Assembly (NCBI GenBank): GCA_049115495.1
Contig: JAGDZV010000004.1
Location: 248,001-312,000 of the forward strand
Source: JACPUW01 sp049115495
GTDB taxonomy: Bacteria > Bacteroidota > Bacteroidia > CAILMK01 > JACPUW01
DNA: 64,000 nucleotides
Reading direction: 5' to 3'
Shown here: positions 27,739 through 36,219 of the stretch, piece after piece
Position numbering within the stretch: position 1 is the first letter of the stretch
Layout: every line of letters begins with the position of its first letter
The notes under the pieces: model-generated
Told to the model about the DNA's origin: nothing
What the model saw: only the letters and a program-made list of their open reading frames with translations
Database searches by the model: none
Translations under genes and position numbers: made by a program

Positions 27739-28926
27739 TTAGGCTTGCAACTCGTTAACGGCAAGCCAAGCCATTAAAGCCATGCCGGTTTTCAAGGCAT
27801 TTTCATCTATATTAAACTTTGGATTGTGCAAGCCGGCAGTAATGCCATTATCAATATTACCAGTTCCAAGCCTATAGAAAACACCCGGTACTTCTTGGCT
27901 AAGAAAAGAAAAATCTTCTCCCGTTGGCCTCATTTCCAATTCAACAACATTTTTACTTCCAATAAGATCTATAGCCCATTTTCTGGCGTTTGAAGTAATC
28001 AATGGGTCATTAAAAACATTAGGATAGCCTTTTATAATATTTACATTGCATGTGGCTCCCATACTTTCGGCAATACCGTTACACAACTTGGCAATGTTCT
28101 CATGTGCCTGCATGCGCCAATCTTCGTCGTAGGTTCTAAATGTTCCTTTCATTTCAACCTTATCAGGAATAACGTTGGTGGCTCCTAATCCTTCAATATA
28201 ACCAATTGAAAGAACCGAGGGCATTATTGACTTAGCTTGTCGGCTAACTACTTGCTGTAGCGACACTACAATATGAGATGCTATAAGTATTGGGTCAATG
28301 GTTTTGTAAGAAAGTGCCCCATGGCCGCCTTTCCCATTTACTGTAATATAGATCTCATCGCAGCTTGCCATATAATTGCCTTCTTTAAAGCCAACTTTGC
28401 CGGTCTCAAGTTCAGGAAGTACGTGCTGCCCAATAACAGATTTTACAGGGTGTTTGTTAAACAGGCCTTCTTCAATCATTAAAGATGCTCCACCAGGTAA
28501 TTTTTCTTCACCTGGCTGAAAAATGATTTTTATAGTGCCTTCCCACTGATCTTTGGTGTCATTTAAAATAAGAATAGCACCAAGCATTGAAGAAGTATGA
28601 ACATCATGACCGCATGCATGCATTACGCCTTCATTGGTCGATTTATAACTTACATTATTTAATTCAATAATGGGTAGCGCGTCAATGTCGGCCCTTAGCA
28701 TTATAGTTTTGTACTCAGGGTTTTTGCCTTTTATTGTGGCTACAATTCCAGTTTTTACCCAGCCATCTTCAAACTCAATGCCTTCTTTTTGTAAGAATTT
28801 GGCAATGTACTTTGATGTTTCAAATTCTTGAAACGATAATTCAGGATTTTGATGGAGATGGCGCCTTAGCTGTCTTACTTCTTCAAAGTAGGCTTCAGAA
28901 AGATTGAGTATCTCTTGTTTTAGCAT
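27739..28926 (-). CDS. M20 family amidohydrolase/peptidase
   Basis: 395 residues of the M20D group (N-acyl amino acid hydrolase, hippurate or IAA-amino acid hydrolase type). Metal-binding marks are MHACGHDVHT near residue 105, FQPGEEK near 140 and RPTGEDFSFL near 345; a dimerisation domain with KGGHGA lies between them. It removes an acyl group from an N-acylated amino acid or peptide, presumably in the cytoplasm since no signal peptide is present. It lies 8 bases downstream of the SPOR gene and in the same direction as deoC, so the three are probably cotranscribed. Confidence 0.92.
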   Translation of the reverse strand: MLKQEILNLSEAYFEEVRQLRRHLHQNPELSFQEFETSKYIAKFLQKEGIEFEDGWVKTGIVATIKGKNPEYKTIMLRADIDALPIIELNNVSYKSTNEGVMHACGHDVHTSSMLGAILILNDTKDQWEGTIKIIFQPGEEKLPGGASLMIEEGLFNKHPVKSVIGQHVLPELETGKVGFKEGNYMASCDEIYITVNGKGGHGALSYKTIDPILIASHIVVSLQQVVSRQAKSIMPSVLSIGYIEGLGATNVIPDKVEMKGTFRTYDEDWRMQAHENIAKLCNGIAESMGATCNVNIIKGYPNVFNDPLITSNARKWAIDLIGSKNVVELEMRPTGEDFSFLSQEVPGVFYRLGTGNIDNGITAGLHNPKFNIDENALKTGMALMAWLAVNELQA

Positions 28927-28934
28927 TTGCAGAA

Positions 28935-29411
28935 TTAGAAATCTTCGACACGTATAATCTTGTCAGACTTTTCTTTCTCAACTTTTTTGTTATTCAGCGG
29001 CGGAAATTGAACCCCCTTAACAAAAACAACTTTGCTTGCTTCGTATTCTCTCTTTAAATCAAAGAATAGCGGCTGAGCTTCAAGCTTACTTCTAAATATG
29101 CCTACTTTAATTTTTACATATGGCTTTTCAAAAACCATTTTCGCAGGTATGTACGGGTATTCTTCTTTAAATTTTTCAAGCGTTTCCTGAGCCGCAATTC
29201 TATCGTTTCCCTGATAGATTTCTATTCTATAACCATCAAACTTCTTGATTCTATTTACCTTGACTTTTTGAGATGTAATGCGTCTTAACTGCTCGCTTTC
29301 ATTGATTTTAACAACTCCAGGCGTATCGGCAGGGAGCAATAAATACCCTTGCTGAGCCCAAAGGCTGTGGCTTAAGAATAACCCAAAAATGATGCTTAAG
29401 GCTTTTTTCAT
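28935..29411 (-). CDS. SPOR-domain periplasmic protein
   Basis: 158 residues with a signal peptide (about 1-19, ending LWAQ) and a C-terminal SPOR domain around 55-135 (GYRIEIYQGNDRIAAQETLE, then KIKVGIFRSKLEAQPLFFDL). SPOR domains bind denuded septal peptidoglycan, so the protein likely acts at division sites or in cell wall remodelling. Its start codon overlaps the end of deoC by four bases. Confidence 0.87.
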   Translation of the reverse strand: MKKALSIIFGLFLSHSLWAQQGYLLLPADTPGVVKINESEQLRRITSQKVKVNRIKKFDGYRIEIYQGNDRIAAQETLEKFKEEYPYIPAKMVFEKPYVKIKVGIFRSKLEAQPLFFDLKREYEASKVVFVKGVQFPPLNNKKVEKEKSDKIIRVEDF

Positions 29412-30061
29412 TCCTCTAATATCTTAAAACCTGATGAAGTTCCAATACGATCTGCACCAGCTTTTATCATTTCGAGCACGGTTTTTTTGTCTTTTATACC
29501 ACCCGATGCCTTTATTTTTATGTTATTTGGTAATACCGAACGCATAAGTTTTACGGTTTCTAATTGTGCTCCAGGTCCATTAAATCCCGTTGACGTTTTT
29601 ACAAAATCCACATCTTTATCAGCGCAAACTTCGCATGCCTTTTTTATTTGGTCATTGGTAAGCAAACAAGTTTCAATAATTACTTTTAGACCTTTGTCGT
29701 TCATGTGGCAAAGGGTATTGATGCTTTCAATCTCATCAGCCACGTGGGTGTAGTTGCCGTTTAAAAAGGCACCAATGTTAATAACCAGATCTACTTCATC
29801 AGCACCATCTTGTATCACTTTTTTAGCGGCTTCAGCTTTGGCTGTTATGTTGTTGTAGCCAAATGGAAAACCAACAACCGTTACCAATTTGGTATTGGTT
29901 TCTGCCAAAATTTTATTGGCAGCATTGGTATAATATGGTGGAATACATACTCCACCCATGCCTGCTTCAACACTTTTTTTACAAAGTGATTCAATCATGG
30001 GTAAAGTGGTTTCAACCTTTAGTAAGGTTTGATCTAAATATTGCGCTAGATTTTGTTCCAT
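29408..30061 (-). CDS. deoC: Deoxyribose-phosphate aldolase
   Basis: Splits 2-deoxyribose 5-phosphate into glyceraldehyde 3-phosphate and acetaldehyde in deoxynucleoside catabolism. About 217 residues from ATG 30061 (MEQNLAQYLDQTLLK); the longer frame starting at 30127 would run into the secA 3' end and is unlikely. The Schiff-base Lys is in DFVKTSTGF, the partner Lys in IKIKASGGIKD, and the Asp/Lys of DEVDLVINIG lie between. The gene starts 12 bases after the end of secA, in the same direction. Confidence 0.95.
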   Translation of the reverse strand: MEQNLAQYLDQTLLKVETTLPMIESLCKKSVEAGMGGVCIPPYYTNAANKILAETNTKLVTVVGFPFGYNNITAKAEAAKKVIQDGADEVDLVINIGAFLNGNYTHVADEIESINTLCHMNDKGLKVIIETCLLTNDQIKKACEVCADKDVDFVKTSTGFNGPGAQLETVKLMRSVLPNNIKIKASGGIKDKKTVLEMIKAGADRIGTSSGFKILEE

Positions 30062-30072
30062 GCTAATTTTTG

Positions 30073-33000
30073 TTAGGCATTTCTGCCATGACACTGTTTG
30101 TATTTTTTGCCACTGCCACAAGGACATGGTTCATTTCTCCCAACTTTTTCACCAACTCGTATTGGTTCTAATTTTTTTTCGGGTTGGTTTGGTGCTTTGC
30201 CATTTGCACTTTGTGCTTCTCCGCCTCTGTTTTCATTAAGCTTTGGGGTTCTTTTTTGAGTTTGACGTTGTTGTCTTACTTGCTCAGGGTCATCGGTTTG
30301 AATATGACCTTTGAACACCATTTCTAATGTTTGACGATTAATTCTATCTAACAAGCCTTGGAAAAGCTCGTAAGCTTCAAACTTGTATATGAGAAGTGGG
30401 TCTTTTTGTTCTAAATGCGCATTTTGAACCGACTGTTTCAAATCGTCCATTTCGCGAAGATGATCTTTCCAAAGCTCGTCAATTGTGGCTAATGTTACAC
30501 CTCGATCAAAGCTCTCAATTATATGCTTGCCATCAGATGAAAGAGCTTTTTGAAGGTTAACAGGAACATTCATGCCTTTTTGACCATCGGTAAAAGGAAT
30601 AACAACTGTTTCAATGGAGTCGCCACGATCTTCATGAATCCTTTTTAGCACAGGCAATGCTTGCTCTGCAATAGCAACAGATTTTCTTTTGTAAGCGCTG
30701 TAAAGGTTTTCGTAAAGGCTCTCCGCCAAATTTTCGGCTTTTTCACCTTCAAATGCTTCAGCACTTATTGGGTTTTCAATTGCAAAAACCCGCATAATAT
30801 CCATGCTAAATTCTTCGTAATCTTTATTGCTTTGGTGCTGCTCAATTAGGTTAAAAGCCAAGTCGTAAACAATGTTATTTAAATCAACTTGAAGCCTTTC
30901 TCCATTCAATGCGTTTTTTCTTCTTGTATAAATAACTTCACGTTGGCTATTCATTACATCATCATATTCCAACAGTCGTTTACGTACCCCAAAGTTGTTT
31001 TCTTCAACTTTTTTCTGGGCACGTTCAATGGATTTACTAATCATTGGATGTTGAATTACTTCGCCATCTTTCATGCCAAACAGCTTGTTGTCCATAACCT
31101 TGGCAATACGCTCAGAACCAAAAAGACGCATTAGGTTATCTTCTAACGAAACAAAAAACTCTGAAGATCCTGGATCTCCTTGACGACCTGCACGACCACG
31201 CAACTGACGGTCAACCCTTCGAGAATCGTGTCGCTCAGTACCAATTATGGCCAAGCCACCCGCTTCTTTAACACCAGGTGCTAGTTTAATATCAGTACCA
31301 CGACCTGCCATGTTGGTAGCAATGGTAACGGTTCCCGGTTTACCAGCTTCTGCTACCACTTCAGCTTCGCGTTGGTGCTGCTTGGCGTTAAGCACATTAT
31401 GCTTAATCTTTCTAAGATTAAGTGATTTAGAGAAAAGCTCAGAAATTTCAACCGATGTAGTACCAACTAATACTGGTCTTCCTTGGGCTGAGTATTCTTG
31501 AATTTTATCAATTGCCGCATTAAATTTCTCACGTCGCGTTTTGTAGATCATGTCGTCCTTGTCGTCGCGAACAATTGGTCTATTGGTAGGAATAGTAACT
31601 ACATCAAGTTTATAGATTTCCCAAAACTCACCTGCTTCGGTAATGGCTGTACCAGTCATACCGGCAAGCTTGTGGTACATTCTAAAAAAGTTCTGTAACG
31701 TTACTGTGGCAAAAGTTTGGGTTGAACCCTCAACCTTTACATTCTCTTTAGCTTCAATAGCCTGGTGCAAACCATCAGAATATCTTCGGCCATCCATTAC
31801 ACGGCCAGTTTGCTCATCTACAATTTTAATTTTTCCATCGTCACTCAAAATATACTCCACGTCTTTTTCAAACATGGTATATGCTTTAAGCAATTGGTTA
31901 ATGGTGTGAATTCGTTCTGATTTTACCGAGTAATCTCTAAGAATTTCATCTTTTCTTTTGGTCTTACCTTCAAGGTCAAGATCCTCGTTGTCGAGCATTG
32001 AAAGTTCACCTGCTAGATCTGGAAGAATAAAGAAATCTTTGTCTTCGCCTTGTTTGGTAATAAGTTCAAGGCCGAGTTCGGTTAGTTCTACCTGTCTGTT
32101 TTTTTCTTCAATGGTAAAGTATAACTCTTTGTCAACCGTTGGCATTTCTTTTTGCTGATCTTGCATGTAGAAATTCTCGGTTTTTTGCAAAAAGGTTTTA
32201 ATGCCTTCTTCTTGCATATATTTTAGCAAAGCCTTGTTTTTCGGCAAGCCACGGTGCGCTCTTAAAAGGTAAAGACCTGCTTCTTTGTCATTTCCTTCTT
32301 TCTTAAATTTCTTTGCCTTTAGCAGAGCTTCTTGCACATATTTTTTCTGTGCATTCATAAGGGTGTCTACCCTGCCTCTTAAAGCATAAAATTTCTCATG
32401 ATCTTGATCTGATTTTGCCGTAGGCCCTGATATAATTAATGGTGTTCTAGCATCATCAACCAAAACAGAGTCAACTTCATCTATCATGGCATAGTGAAAC
32501 TTGTGTTGAACTAACTCTTGAGCTTCATGAGCCATATTGTCTCTTAAATAGTCAAAGCCAAACTCATTATTGGTACCATAAGTTACATCAGCCCTGTAGG
32601 CTTTTTTTCTACCTTCAGAGTGAGGTTTGTGGTACTCTATACAGTCTACCGATACACCTAAGAACTCAAGTATTGGGCGCATCCATTCAGCATCTCTACG
32701 TGCCAAATAGTCATTTACTGTAACTATATGAACCCCTTCTCCTGTGAGACCATTTAAATATGATGGTAAAGTAGCAACTAGGGTTTTACCTTCACCTGTT
32801 GCCATCTCAGCAATTTTACCTCTATGAAGTGTTACACCACCAATAAGCTGCACATCATAGTGCACCATGTTCCATGTAATTTCATTTCCTGCGGCTTGCC
32901 AGTGGTTTTTGTAAGATGCATAATTGCCGGCAATGGTCACAAAGTCAGTAGTGGCTGCCAATTCACGGTCGCGTTCATTAGCATCTACTTCAAGTTCTTC

Positions 33001-33384
33001 ATTTTCAGTAAATCTTCTTGCCGCATCTTTCATTACAGCAAATGCTTCAGGCAATACTTCTTCTAATACTACCTCATATTCTTCATCCTTCTTTTTAATT
33101 AGCTCATCAACTTGCTTAAAAATTTCTTCTTGTTCAGATGCCTCAACACCATCGCTTTGAGCTTTGTCTCTCAACTCTTGAATTTCAGTTGATAAACCAG
33201 CAACGTGGTCTGCTATTCTCTGTCTTAATTCGGCACTTTTTATTCTCAACTCATTGTGAGAAAGGTTGGTAAGCTTACTATATTCTTCGTTAATCTTTTT
33301 AACTACGGGCTGCACATCTTTAATATCGCGCTCCGATTTATCTCCAAAAATTTTCTTTATTCCCTTGGTTATTATGTCGAGCAT
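30073..33384 (-). CDS. secA: Preprotein translocase ATPase SecA
   Basis: Motor that drives proteins through SecYEG across the inner membrane. About 1,103 residues starting at ATG 33384 (MLDIITKGIKKIFGDKSE), longer than the 900-residue E. coli form, as is usual in Bacteroidota, which carry inserts in the nucleotide-binding region. Walker A is MATGEGKTLVA, the DEAD-like box is MIDEVDSVLVDDARTPL, motif VI falls in RQLRGRAGRQGDPG, and the C-terminal SEC-C zinc finger CPCGSGKKYKQCHG binds SecB or ribosomes. An in-frame extension to 33462 lacks homology. A TATTTTTG -7 box lies at 33422-33429. Confidence 0.98.
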   Translation of the reverse strand: MLDIITKGIKKIFGDKSERDIKDVQPVVKKINEEYSKLTNLSHNELRIKSAELRQRIADHVAGLSTEIQELRDKAQSDGVEASEQEEIFKQVDELIKKKDEEYEVVLEEVLPEAFAVMKDAARRFTENEELEVDANERDRELAATTDFVTIAGNYASYKNHWQAAGNEITWNMVHYDVQLIGGVTLHRGKIAEMATGEGKTLVATLPSYLNGLTGEGVHIVTVNDYLARRDAEWMRPILEFLGVSVDCIEYHKPHSEGRKKAYRADVTYGTNNEFGFDYLRDNMAHEAQELVQHKFHYAMIDEVDSVLVDDARTPLIISGPTAKSDQDHEKFYALRGRVDTLMNAQKKYVQEALLKAKKFKKEGNDKEAGLYLLRAHRGLPKNKALLKYMQEEGIKTFLQKTENFYMQDQQKEMPTVDKELYFTIEEKNRQVELTELGLELITKQGEDKDFFILPDLAGELSMLDNEDLDLEGKTKRKDEILRDYSVKSERIHTINQLLKAYTMFEKDVEYILSDDGKIKIVDEQTGRVMDGRRYSDGLHQAIEAKENVKVEGSTQTFATVTLQNFFRMYHKLAGMTGTAITEAGEFWEIYKLDVVTIPTNRPIVRDDKDDMIYKTRREKFNAAIDKIQEYSAQGRPVLVGTTSVEISELFSKSLNLRKIKHNVLNAKQHQREAEVVAEAGKPGTVTIATNMAGRGTDIKLAPGVKEAGGLAIIGTERHDSRRVDRQLRGRAGRQGDPGSSEFFVSLEDNLMRLFGSERIAKVMDNKLFGMKDGEVIQHPMISKSIERAQKKVEENNFGVRKRLLEYDDVMNSQREVIYTRRKNALNGERLQVDLNNIVYDLAFNLIEQHQSNKDYEEFSMDIMRVFAIENPISAEAFEGEKAENLAESLYENLYSAYKRKSVAIAEQALPVLKRIHEDRGDSIETVVIPFTDGQKGMNVPVNLQKALSSDGKHIIESFDRGVTLATIDELWKDHLREMDDLKQSVQNAHLEQKDPLLIYKFEAYELFQGLLDRINRQTLEMVFKGHIQTDDPEQVRQQRQTQKRTPKLNENRGGEAQSANGKAPNQPEKKLEPIRVGEKVGRNEPCPCGSGKKYKQCHGRNA

Positions 33385-33421
33385 TTGCTGTGTTTTTTGA
33401 TCGGCAGGGCCGAACGGTTGG

Positions 33422-33429
33422 CAAAAATA
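33422..33429 (-). promoter_or_regulatory. Promoter -7 box of secA
   Basis: Minus-strand TATTTTTG fits TAnnTTTG and sits 38 bases upstream of the chosen secA ATG, which also argues against the longer in-frame start at 33462. Confidence 0.45.
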
Positions 33430-33576
33430 AGAAACGGTTGTTCTGCAGTTGAACAAAAGCACTATTACATGAACAGTGCCGTTTGTTAAGTTTGGTTATT
33501 TTGACCTTTTTTGACATGTACAGGTGACAGAATTGATGGCAAAGCGGCCCCATTTAAGATGAATTGACTTTCCTAT

Positions 33577-33650
33577 TCAGGGAAGGGAGTAATGCCTTTC
33601 CCTAGTGAGGGAAAGTTGTCCGCCAACTGGCGAATCGATAGGGTCGAAAC
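33577..33650 (+). repeat. 74-bp structured direct repeat, left copy
   Basis: Base-for-base identical to 34073-34146 on the other side of the DUF559 gene. It contains a perfect 8-bp stem with a 4-base loop (ctttccct 33596-33603, agggaaag 33608-33615), a second stem (cgcca 33621-33625, tggcg 33628-33632) and a tcga...tcga pair. Just left of it is a degenerate form of a further hairpin that is complete at the right copy. Confidence 0.9.
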
Positions 33651-33688
33651 ACGGAAGAGGAAACCCTGAAAACTTCTATATTTGGATT

Positions 33689-34045
33689 ATGGGCAGAATT
33701 ACCGAACTAGTTAGAGAGCTCAGAAAAAACGAAACACCTTTTGAAAAGGAGCTTTGGCATTATTTAAGAAGAAAACAATTGGGAGTAAAGTTTTTGCGTC
33801 AGCAGCCTGTGATTTATCAAACTTGGCCCACTCAAGAGTTTTTTGTCGCTGATTTTTTATGTTACGAAAAGAAGTTGATTATTGAATTGGATGGTAAGAT
33901 TCACGATTTTCAAAAGCATTATGACGAGAATAGGGATGCTATCATGAATGAACTTGGATTTAAAAGTCTTCGGTTTAAGAATGAGGTTTTACAAAGTATG
34001 GATAGGATACTAGTGTTGATTAAAGGTGAAATTGAAAGACGGTGA
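33689..34045 (+). CDS. DUF559-domain endonuclease-like protein between direct repeats
   Basis: 118 residues from ATG 33689 (MGRITELVRELR); the earlier in-frame ATG at 33605 lies inside the left 74-bp repeat and is rejected. The fold is Vsr-like PD-(D/E)xK: LRKNETPFEKELWHYLRRKQ, then D55 in FVADFLCYEKKL and IIELDG (E66, D68). DUF559 proteins are single-domain putative DNases related to very-short-patch repair enzymes. It lies between secA and an unrelated membrane protein gene and is bounded on both sides by the same repeat, so it looks like an inserted cassette. A role in its own movement is inference. Confidence 0.85.
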   Translation: MGRITELVRELRKNETPFEKELWHYLRRKQLGVKFLRQQPVIYQTWPTQEFFVADFLCYEKKLIIELDGKIHDFQKHYDENRDAIMNELGFKSLRFKNEVLQSMDRILVLIKGEIERR

Positions 34046-34061
34046 AACGACCCTTCCCCAG

Positions 34062-34083
34062 CCCTTCCCTACTCAGGGAAGGG
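34062..34083 (+). repeat. Perfect 9-bp stem-loop at the edge of the right repeat
   Basis: cccttccct (34062-34070), loop actc, agggaaggg (34075-34083). It overlaps the first bases of the right 74-bp copy; the equivalent at the left copy is degraded. Confidence 0.8.
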
Positions 34084-34146
34084 AGTAATGCCTTTCCCTA
34101 GTGAGGGAAAGTTGTCCGCCAACTGGCGAATCGATAGGGTCGAAAC
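34073..34146 (+). repeat. 74-bp structured direct repeat, right copy
   Basis: Identical to 33577-33650. Start-to-start distance is 496 bases, so one repeat plus the DUF559 gene forms a 496-base unit. The last bases are 39 bases from the next gene's ATG. Confidence 0.9.
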
Positions 34147-34185
34147 CTATCCATTGCCTTACTTTGAATCAACAAATCAAAACCA

Positions 34186-34953
34186 ATGAAAATAGCTTTA
34201 AAGGCACTTAAAATTATAGGCATCGCATTGCTAGTAATAGGCGCACTTTTACTTACGATAAAACTTATACTTGATAAACCCTTGCCCCAAGGTGAAGCAG
34301 GGCCAAAAGCGGAAGCTTTAGCACAAAAAATGTTTACAGCCATAAACAACGATGCTTGGCAAAAAGTGGAAGCTGTAAAATGGAATTTTGATAATAGACA
34401 TGTATTGCTTTGGGATAAAAAAAGGCATCTGGCGAAAGTTGAATGGAGTGAATACACCGCATTTATAAATTGCGAAACTCAAGAAGGCTATGTATTGGAT
34501 GGCGATGAAAAAGTTGATGATTTGGATTCTGAGAGTCTTTTAGAGCGAGCCTATTTTTTATGGGCAAATGATTCTTATTGGCTAAACCCGGTGAGTAAGA
34601 TTTATGATGATGGTGTTAACCGAAGATATGTTGAAACTGAAGATGGAAATGGTGCCCTTCTCGTTACTTACAGCACTGGTGGAGTAACTCCGGGTGATAG
34701 TTATTTATGGTATGTAGATGAAAATGGTTTGCCTTATAAATGGGAGATGTGGGTGAAAATTATTCCAATTAGTGGTATTGAAAGTACTTGGGAAGGTTGG
34801 CAAAGTTTTGCAGATGGTGTTAAGGTTTCAACCAAACATAAACTAGGCCCTGCTAGTACTCAGATTTTAGATATTGAAATGACGAATGATCTGGATGAAT
34901 GGTATGATGGTGTTGATCCTTTTTCGACTTTGGAAATGGAACTAAATGGGTAA
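34186..34953 (+). CDS. Membrane-anchored hypothetical protein
   Basis: 255 residues with one N-terminal transmembrane helix (IIGIALLVIGALLLTIKLIL, residues 10-29) and a soluble domain probably outside the cytoplasm. The domain is rich in beta strands and Trp (VEAVKWNFDNRHVLLWDKKR, LPYKWEMWVKIIPI, STWEGWQSF). I recognise a conserved Bacteroidota hypothetical but no named function. Convergent with the deformylase-like gene; the gap between them holds two stem-loops. Confidence 0.75.
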   Translation: MKIALKALKIIGIALLVIGALLLTIKLILDKPLPQGEAGPKAEALAQKMFTAINNDAWQKVEAVKWNFDNRHVLLWDKKRHLAKVEWSEYTAFINCETQEGYVLDGDEKVDDLDSESLLERAYFLWANDSYWLNPVSKIYDDGVNRRYVETEDGNGALLVTYSTGGVTPGDSYLWYVDENGLPYKWEMWVKIIPISGIESTWEGWQSFADGVKVSTKHKLGPASTQILDIEMTNDLDEWYDGVDPFSTLEMELNG

Positions 34954-35100
34954 ACACGTCTATTCGTTATCTAAGTAAGATATTCAAATGACCTAAAGAA
35001 AGAGCACGGATTTATTATTTCGCCCACAAATGTTAAGAAAGCGGTTCATGATACTTAAATCTGAGTAAATGCCTTGATTAACAGTAGGTTGTGTGATAAA

Positions 35101-35183
35101 TTGATTCAAAATGAAAAGAGCTTGAATCAATATTTTAACTTTTATAAGTCGCTATAAGTGGTTGTAAACGCATACTTATAGCG
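35101..35183. terminator. Two stem-loops between convergent genes
   Basis: ttgattcaa/ttgaatcaa (35101-35109 with 35122-35130) and cgctataagt/acttatagcg (35150-35159 with 35174-35183) are perfect 9- and 10-bp inverted repeats in the 239-base gap between convergent genes. They could terminate transcription from both sides; no strong T run follows either stem. Confidence 0.45.
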
Positions 35184-35192
35184 AGTTATAAA

Positions 35193-35816
35193 TTACTTGC
35201 CTTTCATTTCTTCTTTTAAATGGTCAATGTAAAGAATGCCATTTAAGTGATCAATCTCGTGCTGAAAAATTACGGCAGTAAAGCCCGTTACGGTTTCATG
35301 CATATTTTCACCTTCAAGTGTTTGATATTCGAGCGCTATTGTTAATGCCCTGATCTGAGTTGTGTCGCTTCTCCCAGGAATACTCAGACATCCTTCGCGG
35401 CAATCTTGCTTTTCTTCTGAGTATTTGGTTATAACCGGGTTTATGAAAATTTCATTTGGGAAGCCTTCTTTATCAAAACGCTGCACGCAAATCATTTGTT
35501 TTAAAATGCCAACTTGTGGAGCTGCAATGCCTACGCCCATTGCGGAAGTCATGGTTGTTTCAAGGCGGCTGGCGAAATAGGTGTTGAGCTCTTTCTCATT
35601 TTGAATATCAATAGGAGCGCTTTTTTGCCTCAATAATATTGAATCAAATGAATTGGTAATTACCATTAATTTCATGGCCCGTTGAGCGCTACCTTCTTTA
35701 ATCAAAGCCTTTTGTTGCAGGGTATATTTAGCTGGATTTGCTCGTAAAAGCTTTTTTTGAGAAGCACAACTTACGGTAAGCGCTAAACCAAAACAGGCAA
35801 AGGCAAATAGTCTCAT
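35193..35816 (-). CDS. Peptide deformylase homologue with lipoprotein signal peptide
   Basis: About 207 residues from ATG 35816. The start chosen gives a lipoprotein signal peptide (MRLFAFACFGLALTVSC, Cys17). The mature part keeps all three deformylase motifs: GVGIAAPQ (94-101), EGCLSIP with metal ligand C143, and HEIDH with H186, E187 and H190. Ordinary deformylases act in the cytoplasm on nascent chains. An exported, lipid-anchored one would need another substrate, for example formyl-peptides or another N-acyl group. A second, cytoplasmic-type def exists at 48047, so this copy is not needed for translation. The longer frame to 35873 would place the hydrophobic stretch internally. Confidence 0.85.
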   Translation of the reverse strand: MRLFAFACFGLALTVSCASQKKLLRANPAKYTLQQKALIKEGSAQRAMKLMVITNSFDSILLRQKSAPIDIQNEKELNTYFASRLETTMTSAMGVGIAAPQVGILKQMICVQRFDKEGFPNEIFINPVITKYSEEKQDCREGCLSIPGRSDTTQIRALTIALEYQTLEGENMHETVTGFTAVIFQHEIDHLNGILYIDHLKEEMKGK

Positions 35817-35820
35817 AATA

Positions 35821-36195
35821 TTATGTAGTTTTTGGCTTATGTGAGCGACACAATGATTCAATATGGTCAACAATAACTAGCCTATTTCGGCCTCTAATTT
35901 CATAAAGAGGATTGTCCCAATCACCAACTAACCTTACATTTTTTCTTTTATCATTTGACTCGGATTGTGGCTTCAGTTGTAAAAACCTAAGAATAAACTC
36001 ACCTTCTAAATCTGCTTCAGGCCTCCATTCTAGGTTTAAGGCTTTATGGGCATGTTCATTATTTAAATGTAAGAGTGAGCTGCTATCAAAATAATGCATC
36101 GCGTCATTAGAAGGATCAATTTCATAAAATTGATTCCATTCAATGTACCAGCCAGATTCAATACTTAAAGGTTGTAGTTTAGGTTCCATTGGCAC
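35821..36195 (-). CDS. Hypothetical protein
   Basis: 124 residues (or 122 from the second Met), acidic, no signal peptide or membrane segment, rich in Trp and aromatic residues (ESGWYIEWNQFYEIDP). It ends four bases before the deformylase-like gene starts, so the two are probably cotranscribed. No family recognised. Confidence 0.7.
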   Translation of the reverse strand: MPMEPKLQPLSIESGWYIEWNQFYEIDPSNDAMHYFDSSSLLHLNNEHAHKALNLEWRPEADLEGEFILRFLQLKPQSESNDKRKNVRLVGDWDNPLYEIRGRNRLVIVDHIESLCRSHKPKTT

Positions 36196-36219
36196 ACGAA
36201 TATGGCCAATGTTAAAGAA

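Noticed and set aside
30061..30127. Longer deoC reading frame
   Set aside because: The extra codons run into the secA 3' end and do not match the family N-terminus.
33338..33553. Minus-strand ORF across the secA start
   Set aside because: Out of frame with secA and without homology; shadow frame.
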